DNA of 28,631 bases from Accumulibacter sp964428215 (GTDB lineage Bacteria; Pseudomonadota; Gammaproteobacteria; Burkholderiales; Rhodocyclaceae). Below, in pieces: positions 1-7,805 of this stretch. The notes below the pieces were generated by a model. The model was not told the origin of the DNA and did not search any database. It saw only the letters and a program-made list of their open reading frames with translations. The DNA lies in the NCBI GenBank assembly GCA_964428215.1, contig CAYRXO010000015.1, forward strand, positions 1 through 28,631. The letters are read 5' to 3'. Within the stretch, counting starts at the first letter, position 1. Every line of letters begins with the position of its first letter. A program made the position numbers and the translations under genes.

Positions 1-385
1 CACCCTGACCAAGTATGAATCCGGCGTAACCGTCAATGCCGTTAGCCTTGACATTCGGCATGTACTTGTTGGCTATGGGTGTAAGCCTTCCACCTCGCTC
101 GGTAGAGGCCAAGTGCACGACTGCACGCACCCGCAGCACTTGATTGTCGTGCAACCGCTGTCTTCGGCGGGCGGGCGGGGGGAGGTTCGGGGCGGCGGCT
201 GCGCTGCGCGTCGGGCTCGCCCGTGCGGTGTGCATTTCCGCACTTTCAGCGTGTGGCATGCATCATCTGTCGAACGATCGCCAGCCTCTAGTCTTGGCAG
301 CGTGTTCCGGACCTTCGCACGCTCTTCCAGGAAAACGTGCCGGGCACAGTTCGTTTCTCGACACAACTTCAATGGAGATCCCGAT
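1..385. other. Left-edge region without a supported gene
   Basis: No gene here can be supported. A minus-strand frame is open from the left edge and its last visible residues (KYMPNVKANGIDGYAGFILG, near bases 5-66) have a protein-like composition, so the tail of a neighbouring gene or a contig junction is possible. The same frame stays open upstream into low-information, very G-rich sequence around 160-200, and I recognise no family. The last ~60 bases act as the 5' leader of the precursor peptide, with a GGAG Shine-Dalgarno at 374-377. A promoter for the peptide operon probably lies here, but I see no convincing -35/-10 pair. Confidence 0.3.
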
Positions 386-655
386 ATGAGCACTTCAAAC
401 GACAAAGCCGCCGCGCGCATCACGGCCGATGACATCGCCAGCGTCGCCCAAGCTGGCATCGACCGCGCGCTGGCCGCGCGTGCGCAGGCCAGCGAACTGA
501 GCGAGGAAGAAATCGCCGCCGTCGGCGGTGGCGCCTCGACCTCGCTCAATTTGCTGGGCAAGCCGATCTTGCAGATCAATCCCGGCACTCTTGCCGGTCC
601 GTATCCCGTGCATCCCACAGGGATCGCTGGCTTGCTCAACACAACGCGCTTCTGA
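386..655 (+). CDS. Double-glycine leader precursor peptide (putative bacteriocin/RiPP-like)
   Basis: An 89-residue peptide with the layout of a secreted peptide precursor. Residues 1-49 form an Ala-rich leader ending in SELSEEEIAAVGGG. This matches the ELS..EI..V.GG pattern recognised and cut by C39 peptidase transporters, and such a transporter is encoded at 3148-5289. The predicted core (about residue 49/50 to 89) is some 40 residues, rich in Leu, Gly, Pro, Asn and Thr. It has no cysteine, so lanthionine or disulfide bridges are not expected. The start at 386 is chosen because GGAG lies 8 bases upstream; the frame stays open further upstream but without a better start. The next gene begins 10 bases after the stop. 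The three consecutive glycines (47-49) leave the exact cut site open. Whether it is a toxin, a signal or something else cannot be read from sequence. Confidence 0.72.
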   Translation: MSTSNDKAAARITADDIASVAQAGIDRALAARAQASELSEEEIAAVGGGASTSLNLLGKPILQINPGTLAGPYPVHPTGIAGLLNTTRF

Positions 656-665
656 GTCGGCGCTC

Positions 666-1151
666 ATGGCCACCGATAACGAAATCCTCTGCCCGAGCGC
701 CTTTCCCGAGTGGGAAGGCGCTCGGCTGTTCGCGGTGGTCGGCGGCACCTGCGATAGGCCGGAAACGGCCTATCTCGACCAAAGCCAGCCGGTAGACCCG
801 GAATGGCTGGCTCTGGCCGGCCCCGTGACGCCGATCGAGATCTTCCGCTTTGCCGCTCCCTTCGCCGCGCACGCCTGTCAGCAGTACGACGCCGAAGGCG
901 GCACGTGCCGGCTGGCGCAGAAAACCAGTCGTCTGGCGCCGATCGTGGTGCACAAACTGCCGCGGTGCACGATCCGCGCCGGTTGCCGCTGGTGGGTGCA
1001 GGAAGGTGCCGCCGCCTGTCAGCGTTGCCCGCAAGTGGCGACGCTCAATTTCGCTCCCAGCGAGGCGATGCGCATCGCGGCCAATCCGCAGATCACGTCT
1101 CCTTCTGCGGCAGAGCAAGCAGCGGACAAGGTCAGCGAGCAGCCGGCATGA
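666..1151 (+). CDS. Cysteine-rich conserved hypothetical protein next to the precursor peptide
   Basis: 161 residues with no signal peptide or membrane segment, so probably cytoplasmic. Eight cysteines fall at 9, 29, 71, 81, 101, 107, 118 and 121. The last six lie in a dense block, C-x9-C ... LPRC-x5-C-RWW-x7-C-x2-CP, which looks like a metal or Fe-S binding module. From memory, similar LPxC..R..CRW..EG..AC.RCPQ proteins occur beside double-glycine peptide genes in cyanobacteria and proteobacteria, but I cannot confirm this. The C-terminal ~35 residues are Ala/Ser/Glu-rich and look disordered. The ATG at 666 follows the peptide stop by 10 bases, so the two are almost certainly co-transcribed. 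The role is unknown: peptide maturation, immunity or a regulatory partner are all guesses. Confidence 0.7.
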   Translation: MATDNEILCPSAFPEWEGARLFAVVGGTCDRPETAYLDQSQPVDPEWLALAGPVTPIEIFRFAAPFAAHACQQYDAEGGTCRLAQKTSRLAPIVVHKLPRCTIRAGCRWWVQEGAAACQRCPQVATLNFAPSEAMRIAANPQITSPSAAEQAADKVSEQPA

Positions 1152-1288
1152 CACCGCTGCTTTCCGACTTTCGTCCGGGCGAGGGGTGCATGGCGATGCG
1201 AATCGGCCCTCGCCGCTTGCCCGCCGCTGAAAGAGTGGGACCTTTGTTCTTTTTCCCGTCTTGTCGACGTTCTTCCATGGAGGAAAAC

Positions 1289-1635
1289 ATGCGGCACTTT
1301 GCCTTTGAAGAATTTCTGCCTGAAAAAGCCCCCACTACGGTTTGCTGTCGACGAGCGAGAAGGCCAGCTCACCTGACGTCTTTTCCCACCCGACTGACGT
1401 CGCTCAAGCATCTGTCGAAGAGAAAACGGTTGCCGGTCTGCCGGACAGCCCGGTGTTCGGGAAAATGTGTGACAGCCAGCTGACCGAGTCGATTTGCACG
1501 CTGTTCGGCCTGTGGTTCGGCATGACCTGCGGCGCGCTGCTCGGCGATCTGCCGGGGATGCTGGTTGGAGGCTGCGTCGGTCTGCTGTGCGCCTGCCTCC
1601 TCTGTCGCATCGCCGCCGACGCAGGCAATGACTGA
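1289..1635 (+). pseudogene. Small Gly/Cys-rich membrane protein, reading frame broken by a 1-base shift
   Basis: A strong Shine-Dalgarno (GGAGG, 1279-1283) sits 5 bases before the ATG at 1289. The peptide begins MRHFAFEEFLPEKAP and then runs into an implausible Arg/Cys-rich frame. The adjacent frame, open from 1324 to 1635, continues sensibly: a hydrophilic stretch followed by a membrane-type segment with repeated glycines and cysteines (LFGLWFGMTCGALLGDLPGM, then LVGGCVGLLCACLLC). Adding one base in the A5-G-C5 tract at 1323-1333 would join the two into a ~115-residue protein. The glycine zipper resembles the core of pore-forming class II bacteriocins or a small membrane immunity protein, but no family is recognised. 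A sequencing undercall in the homopolymer is the simplest explanation. A TTG start at 1342 for the second frame is possible but has no good ribosome binding site. Confidence 0.5.
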
Positions 1636-1755
1636 GCTCTCTGCCCCATCCCACTAATAAAAAAATGTCCATGCACGCCCCGTCTCGGTGTTTTCCGTTC
1701 GATTCGTCGGCTGTTGCCGTCTTTGTTGCCCTCTTGCCTCGTCTGAACTGCCACC

Positions 1756-3003
1756 ATGAACCAATCTCTGTTCCGCCCCGAAGTCTTTACCCAACGTCAG
1801 GAGGAAAGCAATGGTGAAGTGCTGTTGGCGCAACTGTCACTGGTCAACTGGCTGGTCAGCCTGGCGGTGGCCAGCGCGCTGGCAGTGGCCGCGTATGTCA
1901 TCTGGGGGGAATTTACCCGCAAGGAGCATGTCTCCGGTTATCTGCTGCCGACGCGCGGGCTGGTACGCGTTTTTGCGCCGCTTAACGGCACCGTCGTCGA
2001 CAAGCGGGTGCATGAAGGCCAGCAGGTCAAACGGGGCGAAGTGCTGCTGGTTCTGTCCAGCGAACGCGGCAGCCCCGTCACGCGCGAAACGCAAGCGGCA
2101 ATCCTCGGCGAATTGCGCCAGCGCCGCGACAGTTTGCGCGGCGAGCGTGGTACGCAAGAAGAGATCGATGCTCTGGCCAGCAGCGCGCTGGCAGGCCGCG
2201 CGCGGGGTATCGAGACTGAACTGGCCGCGGTGCAGGGCCAGCTCGACTTGCAAAACCGTCGCGTAGCCGCCGCCGAACGTACGGTCGCCCGGCACGAGCA
2301 ATTGGTCGCCGCGCGCTTCGTCGCCGAAGCGACGCTGCAGCAAAAGCAGGAGGAACTGCTCGATCAGCGCAACCAGTTGGTGCAGGTACAGCGCAATCTG
2401 GCCGGCCTGCAGCGCGATCTGGCCGCCACGCGCAGCGAACTCGCCGCCAGCCGGCTGCAGCGCAGCAAACATGCCGCGGCGATCGAGCGGCAGATTTCCG
2501 AACTCGAGCAGCAGTTGACCGACGCCGACAGCCGACGCTCGTTCGTCGTCAGTGCGCCGGTCGATGGCACGGTGACGACGATTCTTGCCGAACCCGGACA
2601 GAGCGTCGCCAACGCGCTGCCTTTGCTGACCATTCTGCCGGCCGGGGCGGAACTGCAGGCGCAACTGCTGGTGCCGACGCGCGCCGCCGGTTTCATCCGC
2701 CCCGGTCAGGAAGTGGTGCTGCGTTATCAGGCTTTTCCGTATCAGCGTTTCGGTCATCACCTGGGACAGGTCAGCGAGGTCGGTCGCAGCGTGCTGCAGC
2801 CCGGTGAAGCCGGTCTGCCGCTGACGATCCAGGAAGCGGTGTATCGGGTGACGGTCCGCTTGCCGACGCAAAATGTACAGGCTTACGGCGAAGCGATCGC
2901 TTTGCAGGCCGGCATGCAGCTCGATGCTGATATTCAGGTCGATCGCAGACGGCTGATCGAGTGGGTGTTCGATCCGTTACTGTCGGTCATGGGACGGGTA
3001 TAG
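1756..3003 (+). CDS. HlyD/CvaA-family periplasmic adaptor (membrane fusion protein)
   Basis: 415 residues. It is the periplasmic bridge of a type I secretion system, linking the inner-membrane ABC transporter to an outer-membrane channel. A short cytoplasmic N-terminus is followed by one membrane helix at about 29-50. The first lipoyl/biotinyl half-motif lies around 66-100 (APLNGTVVDKRVHEGQQVKRGE). A long Gln/Arg/Glu/Ala-rich alpha-helical hairpin covers ~105-255, the second lipoyl half is near 262-285 (VSAPVDGTVTTILAEPGQSV), and a beta-barrel domain follows to the C-terminus. Length and layout match adaptors of colicin V-type exporters. The ATG at 1756 has no strong Shine-Dalgarno, but the predicted N-terminus and helix position support it. 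It precedes the C39 ABC transporter by 144 bases. No TolC gene is in the window, so a TolC encoded elsewhere is probably used. Confidence 0.88.
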   Translation: MNQSLFRPEVFTQRQEESNGEVLLAQLSLVNWLVSLAVASALAVAAYVIWGEFTRKEHVSGYLLPTRGLVRVFAPLNGTVVDKRVHEGQQVKRGEVLLVLSSERGSPVTRETQAAILGELRQRRDSLRGERGTQEEIDALASSALAGRARGIETELAAVQGQLDLQNRRVAAAERTVARHEQLVAARFVAEATLQQKQEELLDQRNQLVQVQRNLAGLQRDLAATRSELAASRLQRSKHAAAIERQISELEQQLTDADSRRSFVVSAPVDGTVTTILAEPGQSVANALPLLTILPAGAELQAQLLVPTRAAGFIRPGQEVVLRYQAFPYQRFGHHLGQVSEVGRSVLQPGEAGLPLTIQEAVYRVTVRLPTQNVQAYGEAIALQAGMQLDADIQVDRRRLIEWVFDPLLSVMGRV

Positions 3004-3094
3004 GGCAGCGTTATTGGCATGATGGTGATGACGCCCTTCGTTGATGGGTCGATGGAGGACTTGCTTCGGAGGCCTGCCATCCCCAGTCCCGGCC

Positions 3095-3113
3095 CTTCCC
3101 GATGATCGGGAAG
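3095..3113. promoter_or_regulatory. Perfect 9-bp inverted repeat between adaptor and ABC transporter genes
   Basis: CTTCCCGAT and its exact reverse complement ATCGGGAAG flank a single central G (3104). The dyad sits 35 bases before the transporter start codon. No T-tract follows on either strand, so a terminator is unlikely. The near-zero loop fits a DNA-binding protein operator or a cruciform better than an RNA hairpin. The function is inferred from symmetry and position only. Confidence 0.35.
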
Positions 3114-3147
3114 TGGGTATTGTGCTTTGACAAAATGGGGAATCGTC

Positions 3148-5289
3148 ATGCTCGAGTTTGGTTTTTCGTCCCGGACACCGCTGATTCTGCAGAGCGAAGC
3201 GGCCGAGTGCGGCCTCGCTTGTCTGGCGATGGTCGCCGGTCATCACGGTCATCGTATCGATCTGGCAACGCTGCGTGCGCGCCACAACGTCTCTTTGCGC
3301 GGTTCGACGCTTGCCAGCTTGCTGCAGCTCGCCGGTGAACTGCAGCTCAACCCGCGACCGCTGCGCCTGGAAATGGAGCAGCTGCCGGCACTCAAGCTGC
3401 CGTGCCTGATTCATTGGGATCTAAATCACTTCGTCGTCCTCGTCCGCTGTCGTGGCGAGCGGCTGACGATTCATGACCCGGCCGTTGGCCAACGCGAATT
3501 GCCTCTGGCGGAATTTTCCCGCCATTTCACCGGCGTGGCGCTGGAATTGACGCCCGGCGAGGCTTTCGTGCCGCGCAAGGAATTACGCCCGGTTCGTCTG
3601 CACGCCTTGCTCGGTTCGCTGCATGGCTTCGGCGGCCGCGCCGCACAAATCCTGGCCTTGGCGCTGGTGTTGCAGTTTTTCAGCCTGCTCGCTCCTTTCT
3701 ACCTGCAATGGGTCGTCGATCAGGTACTGGTGGCCTACGACCGCGATCTGCTCACCGTTCTGGCAATCGGTTTTCTCTTGCTGGCGCTGTTGCAGGCAGC
3801 GGTGATCGTCTTGCGCCACTGGCTGCTGATCGTGCTCGGCATGCAGCTCAATCTGAAAATGCTCAGCCGACTGTTTCAGCATCTGCTCCGTCTACCGATG
3901 CGCTGGTTCGACAACCGTCATCTCGGCGACATCGTTTCGCGCTTCGATTCGATGAACACCATTCAGCGCACCTTGACCGCCGGCTTCCTGGAAGTGCTGG
4001 TCGACGGTCTGATGGCGTTGCTGACCCTGGCGATGATGTTCGTCTATAGCGTGTCGCTGGCCGCGATCGCCATCGCCGCCGCTCTGGCGTACGCGCTGTT
4101 GCGGCTGGCGCTCTATCGGCCGCAGCAGCGCAGCAGCGAAGAACACATCGTGCGCAGCGCCCGCCAGCACAGCCATTTTCTCGAATCGGTGCGCGGCATG
4201 CAGAGCATCAAGCTGCACGTGCATGAGCATCTGCGCGGCAGCGCTTGGCAGAACCTGCTCGTCGATCAGTTCAACGCCCACATCCGCAGCGAATATCTCG
4301 CATTGCTGAACCGTGGCCTGAACGTGCTGCTGTTCGGCGGCGAGAACGTGCTGACCATCTGGCTCGGCGCGCGGCTGGTGCTGGACAGCACGGCGGGCAG
4401 CGGGTTTTCGATCGGCATGCTGCTGGCGTTCATCGCCTACAAAACGCAATTCGTGCAACGCATCGTCAACCTGATCGAAAAAGGTCTCGAGTTGCGCATG
4501 TTGAGCCTGCACAGCGCACGCGTCGGCGACATCGTGCTGACGCCGGTCGAGAACGTCGACGCCTTGCCGCTGTCGACCGCACCGATCAAAGGCCAGTTGC
4601 AAGTGCATGATCTACGTTTCCGCCATGGCAGCGCCGACCCGCTGCTGCTCGACGGGGTCAGTTTCTCGGTGCTGCCCGGCGAATCGGTGGCCATCGTCGG
4701 GCCGTCGGGCGGCGGCAAGACGACCCTGATCAAGCTGCTGCTCGGTCTGCTGCAGCCGGAAGGCGGACAGATCACGATCGACGGCGTGCCTCTGTCGCGC
4801 CTGGGAATGCGCCATTATCGCGAACAGGTGGCCAGCGTCATGCAGGAGGATCAGTTGTTCGCCGGCTCGATCGCCGACAACATCACCTTCTTCGCCGTCG
4901 CGCCGGACCAGGAACGGCTGGCGCTTTGCGCGCGGCTGGCCGCCGTCGATGAGGATATCGCGGCGTTGCCGATGGCCTACCACACGCTGGTCGGCGACAT
5001 GGGAACGGTGCTCTCCGGTGGTCAGAAGCAGCGCATCCTGCTCGCCCGCGCGCTCTACCGTCAACCGCGCATCCTGTTCCTCGACGAAGCGACCAGCCAT
5101 CTGGACATCGCCCGCGAACGGCTGGTCAACGACGCCGTGCGCACGCTGCCGCTGACCCGCATCATCGTCGCGCATCGCCCGGAAACCATCGCCAGTTGCG
5201 ACCGGGTGATCGTCCTCAACGGCGGCCGCGTCGCCAGCGAAATGCGCAGCGAGCCGGTCAGCGAGCCGCGTCCGGCGATGGCGGTGTGA
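3148..5289 (+). CDS. C39 peptidase-containing ABC transporter (bacteriocin/peptide exporter)
   Basis: 713 residues in the classic three-domain order. The N-terminal C39 cysteine protease (1-~130) has Cys21 in QSEAAECGLAC, His94 in DLNHFVVLV and Asp110 in IHDPAVG, so it should be able to cut a double-glycine leader. A six-helix transmembrane domain follows at ~155-445. The ATPase has Walker A GPSGGGKTT (518-526), signature LSGGQKQR (622-629), Walker B ILFLDEATS (642-650) and the H-loop His676. It would remove the leader of the peptide at 386-655 and pump the core out with the adaptor encoded upstream. The ATG at 3148 is preferred over a TTG at 3127 because GGGG lies about 7 bases upstream and the catalytic Cys then falls at the usual distance from the N-terminus. 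All catalytic residues are present. Confidence 0.92.
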   Translation: MLEFGFSSRTPLILQSEAAECGLACLAMVAGHHGHRIDLATLRARHNVSLRGSTLASLLQLAGELQLNPRPLRLEMEQLPALKLPCLIHWDLNHFVVLVRCRGERLTIHDPAVGQRELPLAEFSRHFTGVALELTPGEAFVPRKELRPVRLHALLGSLHGFGGRAAQILALALVLQFFSLLAPFYLQWVVDQVLVAYDRDLLTVLAIGFLLLALLQAAVIVLRHWLLIVLGMQLNLKMLSRLFQHLLRLPMRWFDNRHLGDIVSRFDSMNTIQRTLTAGFLEVLVDGLMALLTLAMMFVYSVSLAAIAIAAALAYALLRLALYRPQQRSSEEHIVRSARQHSHFLESVRGMQSIKLHVHEHLRGSAWQNLLVDQFNAHIRSEYLALLNRGLNVLLFGGENVLTIWLGARLVLDSTAGSGFSIGMLLAFIAYKTQFVQRIVNLIEKGLELRMLSLHSARVGDIVLTPVENVDALPLSTAPIKGQLQVHDLRFRHGSADPLLLDGVSFSVLPGESVAIVGPSGGGKTTLIKLLLGLLQPEGGQITIDGVPLSRLGMRHYREQVASVMQEDQLFAGSIADNITFFAVAPDQERLALCARLAAVDEDIAALPMAYHTLVGDMGTVLSGGQKQRILLARALYRQPRILFLDEATSHLDIARERLVNDAVRTLPLTRIIVAHRPETIASCDRVIVLNGGRVASEMRSEPVSEPRPAMAV

Positions 5290-5367
5290 AACGGTCGGCT
5301 TGGCCTCCGGCGGTGACAAATTTCAATTCAGTGCTGCCGACACTTGGCGCGTTGACGCGGAGATCGC

Positions 5368-5838
5368 TCACACGTCGACGATCGGCAAAGCCGTCTTGTC
5401 GATCACCCGGCGCAGAATGAAACTCGAGTGCACACCGGTGACGCCGCCGATTCCCGTGATGCGGTTGAGCAGCAGATCCTGGTAGGCATCCATATCGCGC
5501 ACCACCACTTTCAACTGGTAATCGGCCGCTTGGCCGGTGATCAGCAGGCACTCGATCACCTCGGGTATTTCGCGGATGGCGCTCTCGAAGCGCGTGAAGC
5601 GTTCGGGGGTGTGCTGATCCATCGAGATGTGCACCAGTGCCATCAGCGACAGGCCCAGCGCTTTGGCATCGACCAGCGCGCGGTAGCCGCTGATCAGTCC
5701 GGCCTCCTCAAGCGCGCGCACCCGGCGCAGGCACGGCGAGGGCGACAGGCCGATGCGGTCGGCGAGGTCCTGGTTGCTGATGCGGCCATCCTCCTGCAGT
5801 ACGCGCAGAATGTGGCGGTCGTAACGGTCGATCTGCAT
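5368..5838 (-). CDS. Lrp/AsnC-family transcriptional regulator
   Basis: 156 residues, the normal length for the leucine-responsive regulatory protein family. The N-terminal winged helix-turn-helix covers residues ~4-60 (LQEDGRISNQDLADRIGLSP, then the recognition helix CLRRVRALEE). The C-terminal RAM ligand-binding/oligomerisation domain spans ~66-148. The family binds DNA as octamers or hexadecamers and senses amino acids such as leucine. It starts 177 bases from the divergent leuA, so control of leuA and autoregulation are plausible inferences. The ATG at 5838 places the helix-turn-helix in the standard position. Close resemblance to E. coli Lrp rather than AsnC is suggested by the residues QADYQLKVVVRDMDAYQ, but orthology is not proven. 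Confidence 0.9.
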   Translation of the reverse strand: MQIDRYDRHILRVLQEDGRISNQDLADRIGLSPSPCLRRVRALEEAGLISGYRALVDAKALGLSLMALVHISMDQHTPERFTRFESAIREIPEVIECLLITGQAADYQLKVVVRDMDAYQDLLLNRITGIGGVTGVHSSFILRRVIDKTALPIVDV

Positions 5839-6015
5839 CTACATTGCCCTTTGTTTGCAATTAAAAGCAGATAATATACTATTTATTCTAAAATACGCAA
5901 TTTTATGCTAAAATCAGCGGCTTCGAAGAGCAACAACGCAAGCACCTGCCGGGGCATCACGGCTACCATGATCGCTATCGGAATCCATTGTTCACCCTTT
6001 CAGGAGACGCCCACG
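5839..6015. promoter_or_regulatory. Divergent AT-rich promoter region between Lrp-type regulator and leuA
   Basis: Bases 5850-5915 are strikingly AT-rich against a GC-rich background and hold the probable promoters of both genes. On the + strand TTGCAA (5855-5860) and TACTAT (5877-5882) are 16 bases apart and could serve leuA. On the minus strand TATATT (complement of 5873-5878) could be the -10 of the regulator gene. A near repeat CTAAAATacGC / GCTAAAATcaGC (5889-5898, 5908-5918) and AT-rich dyads are compatible with Lrp-type binding, but this is inference. The leuA frame is open through this leader without a stop; AGGAG at 6002-6006 decides for the start at 6016. Confidence 0.5.
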
Positions 6016-7723
6016 ATGTTGACCACCCCCGCCCGCAAATACACCGCCTTCTCTCCCGTCCGCTTGACCGACCGGCAGTGGCCGAACCGCACCATCGAGA
6101 CGCCGCCGACCTGGTTGAGCACCGATTTGCGCGACGGCAATCAGGCGCTTTTCGAACCGATGAACAGCGAACGCAAGATGCGGCTGTTCGCCACGCTGTG
6201 CCGGATAGGCTTCAAGGAAATCGAGGTCGCCTTCCCCTCGGCTTCGCAAACCGACTTCGATTTCGTTCGCCAGTTGATCGAAGGCGGGCACATCCCCGAC
6301 GACGTCACCATCTCGGTGCTCACCCAGGCGCGCGAACATCTGATCCGCCGGACGATGGAAGCATTGCACGGCGCGCGGCGGGCGATCGTCCACGTCTATA
6401 ACGCCACCTCGAAGCCCTTCCGCGACGTCGTCTTCGGCATCAGCAAAGCGGAGGTGGTGCACATGGCCGTCGACGCCGTGCGCCTGATCCGTCAATTGGC
6501 CGTCGAGCAACCGGCGACCGAATGGCAGCTCGAGTACAGCCCGGAAACCTTCACCGCCACCGAACTCGATTTCGCGCTCGAAATCTGCGATGCGGTCACC
6601 GACGCCTGGGGCGCGACGCCGGACAACAAGGTGATTCTCAATCTGCCGGCGACCGTCGAGGTGACGACGCCGAACGTGTACGCCGATCAGATCGAATGGA
6701 TGCATCGTCATCTGGCGCGGCGCGACAGCGTCATCGTCAGCGTCCATCCGCACAACGACCGCGGCACCGCCGTCGCCACCGCCGAACTGGCGATGATGGC
6801 CGGCGCCGAGCGCGTTGAAGGCTGTCTGTTCGGTAACGGCGAACGCACCGGCAACGTCGATCTGATCACCTTGGCGCTCAATTTGTACACCCAGGGTGTC
6901 GCGCCGGGGCTCGATCTGTCGGACATCAACGGTGTGGCGCGCACGTACGAATATTGCACGCAACTGCCGATCCATCCGCGTAACCCCTACGTCGGCGACT
7001 TGGTGTTCACCGCCTTTTCGGGTTCGCATCAGGACGCGATCAAGAAGGGCTTTGGCATCCAGGCGGTCGATGCACCGTGGAACGTGCCGTATCTGCCGAT
7101 CGATCCAGCCGACCTCGGCCGCAGCTACGATTCGGTGATCCGCGTCAACAGCCAATCCGGCAAGGGTGGCATCGCCTATCTGCTCGAAGCCGAATACGGC
7201 GTCGTCTTGCCGCGCCGCCTGCAGGTCGAGTTTTCCGGCGTTGTGCAGCGGCATACCGACAGTCACGGCGGTGAAGTCAGCGCCAGTGAGATCTGGCAAC
7301 TGTTTGCCGCCGAGTATGTCGATGCCGACGGTCCGTTGCGCTATGTCGGGCATCATCTCGTCGAGCACGGACATGCGCAGGGCATCCGCCTGACGGTGGA
7401 GCAACACGGCAAAACGCAACAGCTCGCCGGCGAAGGGAACGGTCCGATCGATGCGGCGGTCAATGCTTTGCGCGGACTGAATATCGCCTTGCAGGTACGC
7501 AGCTACGAGGAACGTTCGATGNNNNNNNNNNAGCAGCAAGCGCGGCGGCGACGCCACAGCCTGTGCCTTCGTCGAACTCGTCCCGTCCGGCAGCCACCAG
7601 GAATGTCACGGCGTCGGCATCGACGCCAACATCGTCACCGCGTCGCTGAAAGCGTTGCTGAGCGGCGTCAACCGGCTCGGCGCGGCAGCCTTTCGAGTGG
7701 ACCAGGCGTCGGAAGCCGCCTGA
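6016..7723 (+). CDS. leuA: 2-isopropylmalate synthase, type 2 (contains a 10-N assembly gap)
   Basis: Catalyses the first committed step of leucine synthesis, condensing acetyl-CoA with 2-ketoisovalerate. The HMGL-like TIM barrel has STDLRDGNQAL (Arg39, Asp40), the metal-binding HPHNDRG (His244, His246) and GCLFGNGERTGNVDL. The C-terminal LeuA regulatory domain ends in HGVGIDANIVTASLKALLSG. The long N-terminal segment marks the ~560-residue type-2 form. AGGAG at 6002-6006 supports the ATG. Ten Ns at 7522-7531 interrupt the gene: before the gap codons are in one frame, after it they are shifted by one base, and only that shifted frame gives the conserved regulatory-domain sequence ending at the TGA 7721-7723. 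The Ns are therefore a placeholder of the wrong length, and the gene itself is probably intact. Leucine feedback control is expected from the family. Confidence 0.93.
7522..7531. other. Assembly gap (10 Ns) inside leuA
   Basis: Ten undetermined bases join two contig ends. Reading-frame continuity of leuA requires the true gap to be a multiple of three, so ten cannot be the real length. Confidence 0.97.
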
Positions 7724-7805
7724 TCGGGAAAAAGAAACCATTCATATAACGGGGTGTGTTGGCCAGTTTCCAGGCCACCCTCCCGAATCGATGCGAGCTA
7801 AGTCA

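Noticed and set aside
1323..1333. Programmed -1 frameshift site in the small membrane gene
   Set aside because: The tract GAA-AAA-GCC-CCC does not form an in-frame X-XXY-YYZ heptamer; a homopolymer miscall is simpler. Kept only as an alternative.
5905..6015. N-terminal extension of LeuA or a leucine attenuator leader peptide
   Set aside because: The extension is not family-like and AGGAG supports the ATG at 6016. No run of Leu codons followed by competing hairpins was seen.
5992..7557. Minus-strand open frame of ~520 codons opposite leuA
   Set aside because: Shadow of leuA; it runs through the N gap and carries no recognisable motif.
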